Below, in pieces: positions 35,813 through 45,402 of a stretch of 64,000 nucleotides of DNA. Below the pieces are notes generated by a model. It made no database searches and had not been told where the DNA came from. It saw only the letters and a program-made list of their open reading frames with translations. This stretch comes from an uncultured Aquimarina sp. (GTDB taxonomy: Bacteria > Bacteroidota > Bacteroidia > Flavobacteriales > Flavobacteriaceae). Numbering within the stretch: position 1 is the stretch's first letter; each line of letters begins with the position of its first letter. The translations under genes and the position numbers were made by a program. The stretch lies in assembly GCA_947498775.1 (NCBI GenBank), contig CANMLL010000010.1, forward strand, positions 172,706 through 236,705, read 5' to 3'.

Positions 35813-37690
35813 TCATTTTTCTAAAAGATAAACTGCCAAACGTGCGTCATATGGACGTTTACGACCTTGAATTTTGTTGGCTAATTCTTTAAGCGTTGGT
35901 TCGAAGACTTTGGGAATCTTAGACATATTATCCAAAGCATTAAGAGCCTGCACACGGACCAGGAGTTGATCGTGATCCAAGATATTCAGTAGATATTCAA
36001 GGGCATATTTTTTTTCATTTAATCCATACAAAGTTTCGGCAAGTACAATACCTACAAAAGAATCAACTTTAAAAATGAGTTGTTTCATATCAGGGATAGC
36101 CAACGAAGCCGCTTCTTTTAAATTTTGGAATCCAATAGCTGCCCAATATTGTTTTACTGGGTGCTCACTTCTTAGCGCTGTAATAAACTGATCAAAGTTT
36201 TCGTGGTCTGCTGATCCTGCTGCTTGTGCAAGAGCTATGATTTCTTTGATAGGATATGAATCTGAATGCGTGAAATCATAAATGAGGCCATTATCATTTA
36301 ACTTCTGCAGCATAGCTTCAGGAATAAGACCTGAATCGCGATTTTGGATTTGCCAATCTACGAGGGCTTTTGTAAGCTTTCTTACCTTATCTTGTTCTGT
36401 ATTCTTTAACAAAGCAAAACCAGATTTACCTTCTTTATTTAATTTTTTTTCACTAAATAGATTATTTAGTTGAAAAGGATCATTTACGATATCATATAAT
36501 TCTTCAAAAGGACGGGCTTCAAAAAAAGTTGATTGTGCTTTGTTTGTTTTCCCTTCTAGATATGTTTCATGCCAGCTTTGCATTCCTTTTGCATTCCATA
36601 GGAATTGTAAATGAGTACCATAGGGTATGTTGGGGAAGTAATTACGTGTATATCGATAGCGACCATCCGTTACAGTGCGCACCATATTGATACGTTCATC
36701 CATTCTTCCGGCAAAGCCGAAAACCAGATTGTTGTCATTCTCAGGATTTAAAAAAGGAGTACCCTGAAATTGCTCTGGTATGTCTGCGTCAATTAATTCC
36801 ATCAAAGTTGGTGGAAAGTCAATAAAACTTATAGGTCTTTCAATACGGTCTTTAGCCTTATATTTAGTTAAATGTTGAAATTTTTCAGGAATGTGCACGA
36901 TCAAGGGAACATGCAATCCTTGTTGGGTAGCAAAACGCTTTGTTCCCGCTACGGGGCCACCATGATCGCTGTAATAAAAAACAATGGTGTTTTCTGAAAG
37001 TCCTTCTTTTTCTAAATCAGCTAGAATCTTACCGATTTCTACATCTAGATCTTGTAATCGATCATAATACACGGCATAATCGCGACGTATTTCGGGAGTA
37101 TCCGGATGATATGGATATAGTTTTATGCTTTCTGGATTGTGATTTTTAGGGATGCTATCTCTATGCAAACGACTTTCATGAGATGTCATGAGATTTTGAA
37201 TATGAAAGAAAGGTTGTCCTTCTTGTCGATTTTTGTATGTTGCTGTTTTACTGCTTTCGTTCCATACCTCGGGGATATCAGTAGTATTATAATCTTTTTT
37301 TGAGTTATTCGAGGTATAATACCCTGCATCTTTCAGTAACTTTGGATAAAATTGTATATGATCAGGAATCTTATAGGCAGAGCGCATGTGTTGTGTTCCC
37401 AGGGTTGGAGAAAACATGCCAGTGATCAATGTATTTCTTGAGGGAGCACAAACCGGAGCATTACTATAGGCATTGGTAAAAAGAATACTCTCTGAAGCTA
37501 GTTTGTCTAAATTAGGGGTTGTGGCTATTGAATCGCCATAACACCCTAACCATGGGCTGTTGTCTTCAGAAACGATCCAGAGGATATTGGGTTTTTGAAC
37601 TGCTTTTGGCTTTTTTGTACTGGGTTGTTTGCAAGCTTGGACTGATAAGGTAATTAGACAAAGCAATATTATTTTAATTGTATTTTTCAT
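35813..37690 (-). CDS. Type I (S1 family) sulfatase with C-terminal helical repeat extension
   Basis: This sulfatase of about 625 residues starts at ATG 37690 with a lipoprotein leader ending VQAC (Cys20). The metal-binding ILWIVSEDNSPWLGC and signature CAPSRNTLITG (Cys81 for formylglycine) are present, as are FYYSDHGGP and RYRYTRNYFP. After the catalytic core (about residue 480) comes a helix-rich region resembling HEAT-type repeats (PIKEIIALAQAAG, VRVQALNALDNM). It differs clearly from the other sulfatase of the window, so two distinct sulfate positions may be removed. It lies directly after the FGE-like gene. Confidence 0.88.
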   Translation of the reverse strand: MKNTIKIILLCLITLSVQACKQPSTKKPKAVQKPNILWIVSEDNSPWLGCYGDSIATTPNLDKLASESILFTNAYSNAPVCAPSRNTLITGMFSPTLGTQHMRSAYKIPDHIQFYPKLLKDAGYYTSNNSKKDYNTTDIPEVWNESSKTATYKNRQEGQPFFHIQNLMTSHESRLHRDSIPKNHNPESIKLYPYHPDTPEIRRDYAVYYDRLQDLDVEIGKILADLEKEGLSENTIVFYYSDHGGPVAGTKRFATQQGLHVPLIVHIPEKFQHLTKYKAKDRIERPISFIDFPPTLMELIDADIPEQFQGTPFLNPENDNNLVFGFAGRMDERINMVRTVTDGRYRYTRNYFPNIPYGTHLQFLWNAKGMQSWHETYLEGKTNKAQSTFFEARPFEELYDIVNDPFQLNNLFSEKKLNKEGKSGFALLKNTEQDKVRKLTKALVDWQIQNRDSGLIPEAMLQKLNDNGLIYDFTHSDSYPIKEIIALAQAAGSADHENFDQFITALRSEHPVKQYWAAIGFQNLKEAASLAIPDMKQLIFKVDSFVGIVLAETLYGLNEKKYALEYLLNILDHDQLLVRVQALNALDNMSKIPKVFEPTLKELANKIQGRKRPYDARLAVYLLEK

Positions 37691-37694
37691 AACC

Positions 37695-38279
37695 TTAATT
37701 TTTGTCAATCAGCACAACAAAACTTACATGAATGTTTCCGGTCATGGGATCTACTATCAATTCACGTTGGCGGTTAGTACCATCACAAGTGTTTTTATTG
37801 CATAGATAGGAACCACCCGCCAGTCGGATTTGATTCTCGATTTCAGGTTCAGTAATTTCCCATACATTGCCGACAAGATTTACAGTTTCCGGAGGAAGGA
37901 TACTGTCATAAAATACATTGATACGCCGCTCATCTTTTCGGGCAAGTTCCCAGTATGTATCGTAAGATGGTAATTCTACATTGGCCCATTTGCAGTATGC
38001 GATGGCATCATTATAACTTACTTGTGTGACTGGGTTTTCGGGTTTTGCAAAATTCTTGCCATCTGGTTTTCGCCATGTGGCATTAGGTACGGTAATAAAA
38101 TCATAGACGGTTTGTTGTACTATGGACCAGCCAAATTTTTCGGCATCGGTCACATATTGAGTGGCCTCAACAAATTCAGAAAACTCTTTTACTGTAATAG
38201 GTTTTACTGTTTTTTGATTTTGACATGCTGCTGTAAAAATGCAGCAAATAACAAATACTATGAGTGTTCTTTTCGGCAT
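37695..38279 (-). CDS. Small formylglycine-generating-enzyme-like lipoprotein
   Basis: This protein of about 194 residues belongs to the FGE-sulfatase (SUMF1) fold family: PVTQVSYNDAIAYCKWA, ELPSYDTYWELAR, LVGNVWEIT, then AGGSYLCNKNTC with Cys160 and Cys165. A cysteine pair five residues apart is the copper-binding active site of true FGE, whereas many family members without enzyme activity lack it. It is only about two thirds of normal length and has a lipoprotein leader (FTAAC, Cys19), so it would work outside the cytoplasm. It directly precedes a sulfatase gene, so sulfatase maturation is a fair but unproven guess. The start is ATG 38279, 10 bp after uxuA. Confidence 0.68.
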   Translation of the reverse strand: MPKRTLIVFVICCIFTAACQNQKTVKPITVKEFSEFVEATQYVTDAEKFGWSIVQQTVYDFITVPNATWRKPDGKNFAKPENPVTQVSYNDAIAYCKWANVELPSYDTYWELARKDERRINVFYDSILPPETVNLVGNVWEITEPEIENQIRLAGGSYLCNKNTCDGTNRQRELIVDPMTGNIHVSFVVLIDKN

Positions 38280-38289
38280 ACATACTCTT

Positions 38290-39459
38290 TTAGCGCATTC
38301 CACCTATAATCCCATGTTCGAGCCCGCGTAATTCTGCAAGACCTTTTAAACGGCCGATTCCAGTATATCCCGGATTGGTATTTTTGTGTAAATCATCCAA
38401 CATTTGATGTCCATGATCGGGTCGCATAGGCAATGATTTTTTTCGTTTTTGTTGAAGCAATATTAATCTTCGCATTACTTCGTACATAGGAACATCACCT
38501 TCCAGATGATTTGCTTCATAAAAATTTCCTTTGGCATCGCTTTGTGTACTTCTTAAATGTATAAAATGAATATGGTCTTCAAAATCAGTTATCATATTCG
38601 GTAAATTATTATCTTCTCTTACGCCAAAGGACCCGGTGCAAAATGTAATGCCATTATTTGGACTGGGTGTTTGCGTAAGGATACGTTTTATATTGGTAGC
38701 AGTGCTAGCTACTCGTGGTAGTCCAAAGATAGGAAAAGGGGGATCATCAGGATGGATTGCCATAAAAACGCCCTGCTCTTCAGCTACAGGAATAATTTCA
38801 TCCAAAAACAACTTAAGATTTTCTGCTAGTACATATTCGTCAATATCTTTATAGGTATCCAGAACCTGCTGAAATTGCTTCAGGGTATATCCCTCTTCAG
38901 CTCCCGGAAGACCTGCAATGATAGTATTCGTTAAAGTGGTTTTATCTTCTGAAGAAAGGCGCTTATGATATTCCTTACCCTGTTCAAGTTGATCTTTAGT
39001 ATAATCATGCTCTGCATTGGGTCTTTGAAGAATAAAACAATCAAATGCAACTAGTGCTTGCATTTCAAATCTAAGCGCTTTGGAACCATTAGGGAGCTCA
39101 AATCCCAAATTTGTACGAGTCCAATCCAATACTGGCATGAAATTGTAGCATATGGTATAGATGCCTTCACCTGCCAAATTCTTAATACTGGTTTTATAGT
39201 TTTCGATGCATTCTTTAAAGTTCCCGCTTCGCGTCTTAATATTTTCATGTATAGGAACACTTTCTACAACAGACCAGTTTAATCCATTGTGCTCTATAGT
39301 TTTTTTTCTTTTACGAATTTCTTCTGTTGTCCAAACGTCTCCATTAGGGATATGGTGTAACGCAGTCACGATACCATTTGCACCTGCTTGTTTTATATCA
39401 AATAAACTAACGGGATCATTAGGACCATACCAGCGCATTGTTTGTTCTAAATATATCAT
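38290..39459 (-). CDS. uxuA: Mannonate dehydratase
   Basis: This 389-residue cytoplasmic metal-dependent dehydratase converts D-mannonate to 2-keto-3-deoxy-D-gluconate in the glucuronate branch. The N-terminus [19 protein letters not shown] and the [11 protein letters not shown] segment are highly typical, as are [24 protein letters not shown] and [10 protein letters not shown], which carry the metal ligands. Length agrees with the family. It is followed by the FGE-like gene and preceded by the SDR reductase (36 bp), which supplies its substrate. Confidence 0.95.
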   Translation of the reverse strand: MIYLEQTMRWYGPNDPVSLFDIKQAGANGIVTALHHIPNGDVWTTEEIRKRKKTIEHNGLNWSVVESVPIHENIKTRSGNFKECIENYKTSIKNLAGEGIYTICYNFMPVLDWTRTNLGFELPNGSKALRFEMQALVAFDCFILQRPNAEHDYTKDQLEQGKEYHKRLSSEDKTTLTNTIIAGLPGAEEGYTLKQFQQVLDTYKDIDEYVLAENLKLFLDEIIPVAEEQGVFMAIHPDDPPFPIFGLPRVASTATNIKRILTQTPSPNNGITFCTGSFGVREDNNLPNMITDFEDHIHFIHLRSTQSDAKGNFYEANHLEGDVPMYEVMRRLILLQQKRKKSLPMRPDHGHQMLDDLHKNTNPGYTGIGRLKGLAELRGLEHGIIGGMR

Positions 39460-39495
39460 TTTAATTGTATTTTATAAGACGTATCAAATTTGTAT

Positions 39496-40311
39496 TTATA
39501 CTCCAGAATAGGCACTGAAACCACCATCTATAGGGATTATGGTTCCTGTAACAAATTTTGATGCATCACTACACAGCCAATGCATGGCTCCAAGCAATTC
39601 ATTGGGTTCACCAAAACGCCCCATTGGGGTGCTTTCTATGATCTGTTTTCCTCTTTCTGTGAGTGAGCCATCCTGGTTGGTTAATAATGCTTCATTCTGT
39701 TTAGTTAAGAAGAACCCGGGAGCAACTGCATTCACACGAATACCTTCACCATATTTATGGTTAAACTCTACAGATAACCATTTAGTTAGGTTATCTATTG
39801 CGGCTTTGGCAGACGAGTATCCCATCACCCTTGTTAATGGGCGGGAAGCAGACATAGAAGAAATATTAATAATACTACCTTTTTTATCTTCCATAAAAAG
39901 AGGTAAAAAAATCTTTGTTGGCAAAAAGCTACCCAAATAATTAAGTTCCATTACCTTTTTTAACTCTGCTACGTTTGTATCTGCCAATGTTTGATTGGGG
40001 GTTATGGTAGCTCCTTGCATATTCCCGCCAGCGGCATTGATAAGGATGTCCAGTTTGTCGAATTTGGTTTTAAAATTTTTCATAGCGGCTTCAAGGGATG
40101 CTTCAGAGGTTACATCTGCTTCTAAAGCAAAAGCCTGGTTTCCTTCCGCTTTTATGATATTGACGAGATTTTCTACATTTTCTAGACGTCTGCCTAGGAT
40201 TCCCACATGAGCTCCCTCATTGGCAAGGTATTTTGAAATGATAGTCCCTAAAACCCCGGTACCGCCAGTGATTATAACTACTTTGTTTTTAATTGAAAAT
40301 AATTTTGACAT
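39496..40311 (-). CDS. SDR-family oxidoreductase, probable D-mannonate oxidoreductase (fructuronate reductase)
   Basis: This 271-residue short-chain dehydrogenase has the nucleotide-binding TGGTGVLG near residue 16, NAAGG at about 93, catalytic Ser in NISSMSAS, YSSAKAA (Tyr-x-x-x-Lys) and a C-terminal IDGGFSAYSGV. SDR-type enzymes next to uxuA in Bacteroidota reduce D-fructuronate to D-mannonate, replacing the UxuB family, and this gene fills that missing step. The assignment comes from context plus family; another sugar-acid substrate is possible. Confidence 0.83.
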   Translation of the reverse strand: MSKLFSIKNKVVIITGGTGVLGTIISKYLANEGAHVGILGRRLENVENLVNIIKAEGNQAFALEADVTSEASLEAAMKNFKTKFDKLDILINAAGGNMQGATITPNQTLADTNVAELKKVMELNYLGSFLPTKIFLPLFMEDKKGSIINISSMSASRPLTRVMGYSSAKAAIDNLTKWLSVEFNHKYGEGIRVNAVAPGFFLTKQNEALLTNQDGSLTERGKQIIESTPMGRFGEPNELLGAMHWLCSDASKFVTGTIIPIDGGFSAYSGV

Positions 40312-40366
40312 TTTTTTAAATTCACATTCTTATATAATTTCTTTCTGTACCATAACATACAGAAGT

Positions 40367-42010
40367 TTATAGACTTATCCCTCTTTTCCAGGGAATAAAA
40401 TCATCCTGATTCAATTGTTGCGCTTTGGTTTTTAATTTTCCACTAGCAACCTGAATAACAAACTCTAAAATTTCTTCTCCCATTTGTTTGATTGTTTTTT
40501 TTCCTGTGATGATACCTCCTGTATCCAGATCAATAATATCGGGCATTTTTTTGGCTAGAGGTGTATTTGATGAAATTTTAATAACCGGGGCTATGGGATT
40601 TCCTGTTGGAGTTCCCAGACCAGTCGTGAAAAGAATGATATTGGCTCCCGAACCTGCTAATGCAGTTGTGCTTTCTACGTCATTACCGGGAGTACAGAGT
40701 AAATTAACACCTTTTTTTTTGGCATACTCTGCATAATCAAGTACATCTACTACTGGTGAAGAACCTCCTTTTTTGGCTGCACCAGCACTTTTCATGGCAT
40801 CAGTAATTAATCCATCTCTGATATTTCCAGGGCTGGGATTCATATCAAAACCTGACCCTACGGCTTCTGCAGAGGCAGCATAAGAGCGCATCAATTGAAT
40901 AAATTTATTGGCAATTTCCTGGTGAGTACATCTATTGATCAACTCTTGTTCTACACCACACAGTTCTGGAAACTCTGCCAACATAGTTTTTCCTCCTAAA
41001 GCAACGATAAGATCAGAAACTCTGCCAACAGCAGGATTAGCAGATATTCCCGAAAACCCATCTGAGCCACCACATTCCAGTCCTATAGTTAATTTACTTA
41101 AAGGAGCAGACGCTCTTTTAATTGTATTCACTTCGGTAAGCCCTAAAAAGGTTTGCTGAATGGCTTTGGTAAGCATTTGCTGCTCTGTTCCTTCTTGCTG
41201 TTGCTCTAAAATATATAATGGCTTTTGAAGCTTAGGATTGATGTCATGAAGCTTTTCTTTAAGAATGGAAATTTGAGCATTTTGACACCCTAAACTCAAA
41301 ATAGTAGCTCCGGCAACGTTAGGGTTGTTAATATATCCTGCTATCAAAGCACATAGCATGTCAGAATCCTCACGTGTACCACCGCATCCCCCTTGGTGGG
41401 TTAAAAATTTGATACCATCAACATTTTTGAATAATGGTTCAGGTTGTGAAATTTCAGTAGTTAAATCAAGGTTTTTAATATCACTTTCTTTTCCGGCTTG
41501 ATATAACGTAACCATTTGGCGCACATAATTTTTGTAAGGACCGGATTTGGCAAAACCTAATTCTTCCAGAAATGCCTGTTTCATCACTTCTATATTTCTG
41601 TTTTCACAAAATACAAGAGGAATTACTATCCAATAATTAGCTGTGCCTACTTGTCCGTCTTTGCGGTGATAGCCTAGAAAATTTTTGTCTTTCAATTTGC
41701 TGATATCTGGAGCTTCCCAAGTAAGTGTAGTTTCTTTTTTTGTAAAGGAGTTGGCCAGATGTGATACATTTTGAGTGGTGAGCACTGCTCCTTTTTCAAT
41801 GGGAGTAGTGGCTTTACCCACCAGGGTGCCATACATAGTGATTTCTTTTTCCAGAGGAATAGTATACTGCGCAAATTTATGTTTAGCTTGAATATCTTCG
41901 GTTATAAGAATTTCATTGCCATTATATACCACCCTTTCTCCTTTTTTGAGATCGGTGAGTGCTACCAACACATTATCATCAGGGTGTATTTTCAAAATTT
42001 TATGGCTCAT
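40367..42010 (-). CDS. uxaA: Altronate dehydratase (fused N and C domains)
   Basis: This 547-residue cytoplasmic enzyme converts D-altronate to 2-keto-3-deoxy-D-gluconate. An N-terminal SAF-like domain (about 1-90; KKGERVVYNGNEILI, IEKGAVLTTQNV) joins the galactarate/altronate dehydratase catalytic domain with THQGGCGGTREDSDML, ECGGSDGFSGISANPAVG and CTPGNDVEST. The order and length match full-length UxaA. It is the first gene of the long minus-strand operon, and a perfect 22-bp palindrome begins 20 bp upstream of its ATG, so direct LacI control is likely. Confidence 0.94.
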   Translation of the reverse strand: MSHKILKIHPDDNVLVALTDLKKGERVVYNGNEILITEDIQAKHKFAQYTIPLEKEITMYGTLVGKATTPIEKGAVLTTQNVSHLANSFTKKETTLTWEAPDISKLKDKNFLGYHRKDGQVGTANYWIVIPLVFCENRNIEVMKQAFLEELGFAKSGPYKNYVRQMVTLYQAGKESDIKNLDLTTEISQPEPLFKNVDGIKFLTHQGGCGGTREDSDMLCALIAGYINNPNVAGATILSLGCQNAQISILKEKLHDINPKLQKPLYILEQQQEGTEQQMLTKAIQQTFLGLTEVNTIKRASAPLSKLTIGLECGGSDGFSGISANPAVGRVSDLIVALGGKTMLAEFPELCGVEQELINRCTHQEIANKFIQLMRSYAASAEAVGSGFDMNPSPGNIRDGLITDAMKSAGAAKKGGSSPVVDVLDYAEYAKKKGVNLLCTPGNDVESTTALAGSGANIILFTTGLGTPTGNPIAPVIKISSNTPLAKKMPDIIDLDTGGIITGKKTIKQMGEEILEFVIQVASGKLKTKAQQLNQDDFIPWKRGISL

Positions 42011-42029
42011 TATAAATTAAAATCATTAT

Positions 42030-42051
42030 ATTGCGCAATCGATTGCGCAAT
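42030..42051. promoter_or_regulatory. Candidate LacI operator at the uxaA promoter
   Basis: TTGCGCAATCGATTGCGCAA (42031-42050) is a perfect palindrome, extended by A and T to 22 bp. It contains the core AATCGATT of the sites at 17979 and 16644. It lies 20-41 bp upstream of the uxaA ATG, suited to repression of the convergent operon. Confidence 0.75.
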
Positions 42052-42071
42052 TTACATAATTTTATCAAACT

Positions 42072-42084
42072 GTAATCGATTTGC
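42072..42084. promoter_or_regulatory. Second candidate LacI operator in the uxaA-kdgK gap
   Basis: GTAATCGATTTGC keeps the AATCGATT core with one extra T in the right arm. Its centre is 37 bp from the strong site at 42030-42051. It lies about 120 bp before kdgK and could serve the divergent kdgK-eda-TRAP operon. Confidence 0.5.
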
Positions 42085-42204
42085 ATTAAAAATTAGATAA
42101 AAATATGATATTAAGGCCCTTTTTTTGAGATCACGTCAATAGGATATCCTAAAATTGTTGCTTTTATATCAATTAACCAGCTAATAATTATTTAAAGTAT
42201 ACTT

Positions 42205-43242
42205 ATGAAAAAAGTAGTCACCTTTGGAGAAATCATGATGCGATTAGCTCCTCCAGGATTTTTAAGATTTTCACAAACAAATTCATTTGATGTAATCTAT
42301 GGTGGAGGTGAGTCTAATGTTGCCGTTACACTTGCTAATTATGGATTACCGGTAGATTTTGTTACACGTTTACCCGAAAATGACTTGGGGCAATGTGCCA
42401 TGATGGAAATGCGTAAACGTGGTGTCAATATCAATAATATTATATGGGGAGGAGAACGATTAGGAATTTATTTTTTAGAAACCGGTGCTGTAGCAAGAGG
42501 TAGCAAAGTAGTTTATGACCGGGCTTATTCTGCTATTTCGCAGATAGAAAAAGGAATGATTAATTGGGAAGAGGTATTCAAAGATGCTCAATGGTTTCAT
42601 TGGACAGGGATTACCCCTGCTATATCCCAAGGTGCAGCAGATGCTTGTCTTGAAGCTTGTGAGATAGCTAGCCAGATGGGGATTACCATTTCTACAGACC
42701 TTAATTACAGGAAAAAACTATGGAAATATGGGGTTGAACCAGAAAAAATAATGACTCCGCTTGTAGAACATTGTGATATTATCCTGGGTAATGAGGAAGA
42801 TGCTGAAAAGCATTTTGGAGTGCACCCTGAAGGAGTAGATGTCACCCAAGGGCACTCAGTAAGCACCAAGGCATTTGAGTCCGTTTGTAAACAAATGATG
42901 AAAAAATTTCCAAAGGCCAAGAAGGTAATTACTACGCTACGGGGTTCGATTAGCGCTTCGCACAATAGTTGGGCTGGAGTTTTATATGATGGAAATACGC
43001 TTTATGAGTCTACCACATATCAGATCACGGATATTGTAGATCGTGTAGGTGGAGGAGATTCTTTTATGGGAGGATTGATTTATGGCTTGCTTACTTATGA
43101 GGGTGATGATCAGAAGGCACTGGATTTTGCCGTAGCTGCTTCTTGTTTGAAGCATACGATCAAAGGTGATGCTAATCAGGTAACAGTCGATGAAGTAGAA
43201 AAGTTAATGAGTGGTGATGCATCAGGAAGGGTGGCGAGATAA
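42205..43242 (+). CDS. kdgK: 2-keto-3-deoxygluconate kinase
   Basis: This 345-residue PfkB/ribokinase-family sugar kinase phosphorylates KDG to KDPG with ATP. The N-terminal FGEIMMRLAPPG and YGGGESNVAVTLA form the substrate site, and GGGDSFMGGLIYG near residue 280 holds the anion hole and catalytic Asp. Bacteroidota KdgK proteins have this length. It starts the kdgK-eda-TRAP operon, 195 bp from uxaA on the other strand, and is the point where the glucuronate and galacturonate routes have merged. Confidence 0.92.
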   Translation: MKKVVTFGEIMMRLAPPGFLRFSQTNSFDVIYGGGESNVAVTLANYGLPVDFVTRLPENDLGQCAMMEMRKRGVNINNIIWGGERLGIYFLETGAVARGSKVVYDRAYSAISQIEKGMINWEEVFKDAQWFHWTGITPAISQGAADACLEACEIASQMGITISTDLNYRKKLWKYGVEPEKIMTPLVEHCDIILGNEEDAEKHFGVHPEGVDVTQGHSVSTKAFESVCKQMMKKFPKAKKVITTLRGSISASHNSWAGVLYDGNTLYESTTYQITDIVDRVGGGDSFMGGLIYGLLTYEGDDQKALDFAVAASCLKHTIKGDANQVTVDEVEKLMSGDASGRVAR

Positions 43243-43279
43243 TACTTAAAAATAATAATAAAAGCTTTATATTAGTAAT

Positions 43280-43951
43280 ATGGCACGATTTTCCAGAATT
43301 GAAGTAGCATTGAAAATGAAAGAAACCGGATTGATTCCTGTTTTTTACCATAAAGATTTAGAAACCTGCAAGCAGGTTGTGAAAGCTGCTTATGATGGTG
43401 GAGTTAGAGTATTTGAATTTACCAATCGCGGGGATTATGCTCACGAAATTTTTGGAGAGCTTAATAAATGGGCTGCAAATGAAGCTCCCGAAATGATCCT
43501 GGGAATAGGCTCTGTGGTGGATGTAGGAACTACTTCACTTTATTTGCAATTGGGGGCTAATTTTATAGTTTCACCAGTATTAAACCCGGATATGGCAAAG
43601 GTATGTAATCGTAGAAAAGTAGCCTGGTCTCCTGGATGCGGATCTTTAACAGAAATATCTTATGCAGAAGAACTAGGCGCTGAGGTGGTAAAAATTTTCC
43701 CGGGTTCTCAAGTTGGTGGCCCTCCTTTTGTTAAGGCGATAAAAGGACCTTTTCCCTGGACCAGTATTATGCCTACAGGAGGAGTGAAACCCACAAAAGA
43801 CAATTTGGAAGAATGGTTCAATGCAGGAGTGCATTGCGTAGGTATGGGATCACAATTATTTAAAAAGGATATCATTGAAGCCAAAAACTTTGATCAGTTG
43901 ACAGCTCATATTAAAAAAGCTTTACATATCATTAAACAATTAAGAGAATAA
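43280..43951 (+). CDS. eda: KDPG/KHG aldolase
   Basis: This 223-residue class I aldolase cleaves 2-keto-3-deoxy-6-phosphogluconate to pyruvate and glyceraldehyde 3-phosphate. Family segments seen are GIGSVVDVGTTSLYLQLGA, FIVSPVLNPDMAKVC, the Schiff-base lysine region VVKIFPGSQVGGP and IMPTGGVKPTKDNL. It follows kdgK by 37 bp, and the TRAP binding protein begins one base after its stop codon, so kinase, aldolase and uptake are co-expressed. Confidence 0.93.
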   Translation: MARFSRIEVALKMKETGLIPVFYHKDLETCKQVVKAAYDGGVRVFEFTNRGDYAHEIFGELNKWAANEAPEMILGIGSVVDVGTTSLYLQLGANFIVSPVLNPDMAKVCNRRKVAWSPGCGSLTEISYAEELGAEVVKIFPGSQVGGPPFVKAIKGPFPWTSIMPTGGVKPTKDNLEEWFNAGVHCVGMGSQLFKKDIIEAKNFDQLTAHIKKALHIIKQLRE

Positions 43952-43952
43952 A

Positions 43953-44927
43953 TTGAAAGTCAAGTATCTATTAGTTGCGGTAAGTTTCTTTTTTCTTTCA
44001 TCTTGTAAGGAAAGTGAATCCAAAAAGATTCTAAGATTAGCACATGGTTTGGATACAAACCATCCAGTGCATAATGCAATGGTTCATTTAGGGGAATCTT
44101 TGGAAAAGAAATCCGGTGGCAAATTAGAAGTTAAAATTTATCCTAGTGGTCAATTAGGTGCAGAGCGAGAGTGTTTAGAACTCTTACAAATCGGAAGCCT
44201 GGATATCACCAAAGTTTCTGCTGCAGTATTAGAAAATTTTGTGACAGATTACAAAATATTTAGCATTCCATACATTTTCAGGGATCGTTCTCATGTGCAT
44301 CAGGTATATGATAGCCAGGTAGGGCGAGAATTTTTGTTGAAGGGTGAACCATTTCGACTTAGAGGGTTGTGCTTTTATGATGCAGGCAGCAGAAGTTTTT
44401 ATACTAAAGAAAAAATGATCAACACACCAGAAGACCTGAAAGGATTAAAAATCAGGGTTCAGAAAAGTAATATGGCGGTGGCTATGGTAAAAAATCTTGG
44501 AGGTTCACCAACTCCGATTTCATGGGGAGAATTATATACAGCATTACAGCAAGGTGTGGTCGATGGAGCCGAAAACAATTTACCTAGTTTTCATTCTTCA
44601 AAACATTATGAAGTATGCAAGTTTTATAGTCTTGATGAGCATACTGCAGTACCTGATATTTTATTAATTGGTACTGAAAGTTGGGGTCGTTTGACAGCTC
44701 GAGAACAGCAATGGCTTCAGGAAGCTGCTAATGAATCTGCTATTTATCAAAGAAAAGTATGGGCAGAAGCCGAACAAACGGCTTTAAAGGTTATTAAAGA
44801 AGCCGGGGTGCAAGTTGCATACCCTGATAAAAATCCTTTTGCTATCAAAACAAAAGGAATTATTGATATGTTCAAAGATAATGAAGAGGCAATGCGTCTT
44901 ATTGAAGCTATAAAATCTATTAAGTGA
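43953..44927 (+). CDS. TRAP transporter substrate-binding protein (DctP family), lipoprotein
   Basis: This 324-residue periplasmic binding protein starts at TTG 43953 and has a lipobox FLSSC (Cys18). DctP features are LRLAHGLDTNHPVH, the specificity-setting arginine region KIRVQKSNMAVAMVK and QQGVVDGAENNLPSF. It captures a carboxylated ligand, here probably glucuronate or galacturonate given the whole uronate pathway around it. The dctQ start codon overlaps its stop (TGATG). Confidence 0.88.
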   Translation: MKVKYLLVAVSFFFLSSCKESESKKILRLAHGLDTNHPVHNAMVHLGESLEKKSGGKLEVKIYPSGQLGAERECLELLQIGSLDITKVSAAVLENFVTDYKIFSIPYIFRDRSHVHQVYDSQVGREFLLKGEPFRLRGLCFYDAGSRSFYTKEKMINTPEDLKGLKIRVQKSNMAVAMVKNLGGSPTPISWGELYTALQQGVVDGAENNLPSFHSSKHYEVCKFYSLDEHTAVPDILLIGTESWGRLTAREQQWLQEAANESAIYQRKVWAEAEQTALKVIKEAGVQVAYPDKNPFAIKTKGIIDMFKDNEEAMRLIEAIKSIK

Positions 44928-45394
44928 TGAGAACAACTATAGATAAAATATTGGAGCGATTATTAATTGTAATTATTTCTGTTATGCTGATCGCTGTAAT
45001 TTGGCAAGTGGTTTCAAGATACTTGTTAGGAGCACCAAGTACATTGACTGATGAGATTGCCAGTTTCTCTTTGATTTGGCTCGGACTTTTTGGAGCTGCC
45101 TATGCTACGGGAAAAGAAATACATTTAGCAATTGATTTAATCCCGGCAAAAACTATTCAGAAATCTCCTGCTCTTTTTTCAGGAATTGTTACTATTTCTG
45201 TAATAGTATTTGCTTTTTTTGTGATGGTAGTTGGTGGGGCTAGATTGTGCTGGGTTACATATACCCTAGATCAACGATCGGCCGCTCTAGAGGTTCCTCT
45301 AGCATTTATTTATTCGGCAGTGCCCGTAAGCGGGTTGTTGATTGTATATTATAGCCTGGACATTTTTTTAAAGAACAGTAAACTTGCTAAATAA
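44927..45394 (+). CDS. TRAP transporter small permease subunit (DctQ family)
   Basis: This protein of about 155 residues has four membrane helices and the family pattern RYLLGAPSTLTDEIASFSLIWLG near the N-terminus with LIPAKTIQ after the second helix. It pairs with the large permease to drive sodium-linked uptake of the ligand held by the binding protein. I start it at ATG 44927 in the TGATG overlap; a GTG three bases upstream is the alternative. Confidence 0.88.
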   Translation: MRTTIDKILERLLIVIISVMLIAVIWQVVSRYLLGAPSTLTDEIASFSLIWLGLFGAAYATGKEIHLAIDLIPAKTIQKSPALFSGIVTISVIVFAFFVMVVGGARLCWVTYTLDQRSAALEVPLAFIYSAVPVSGLLIVYYSLDIFLKNSKLAK

Positions 45395-45402
45395 AAAGCG
45401 AT

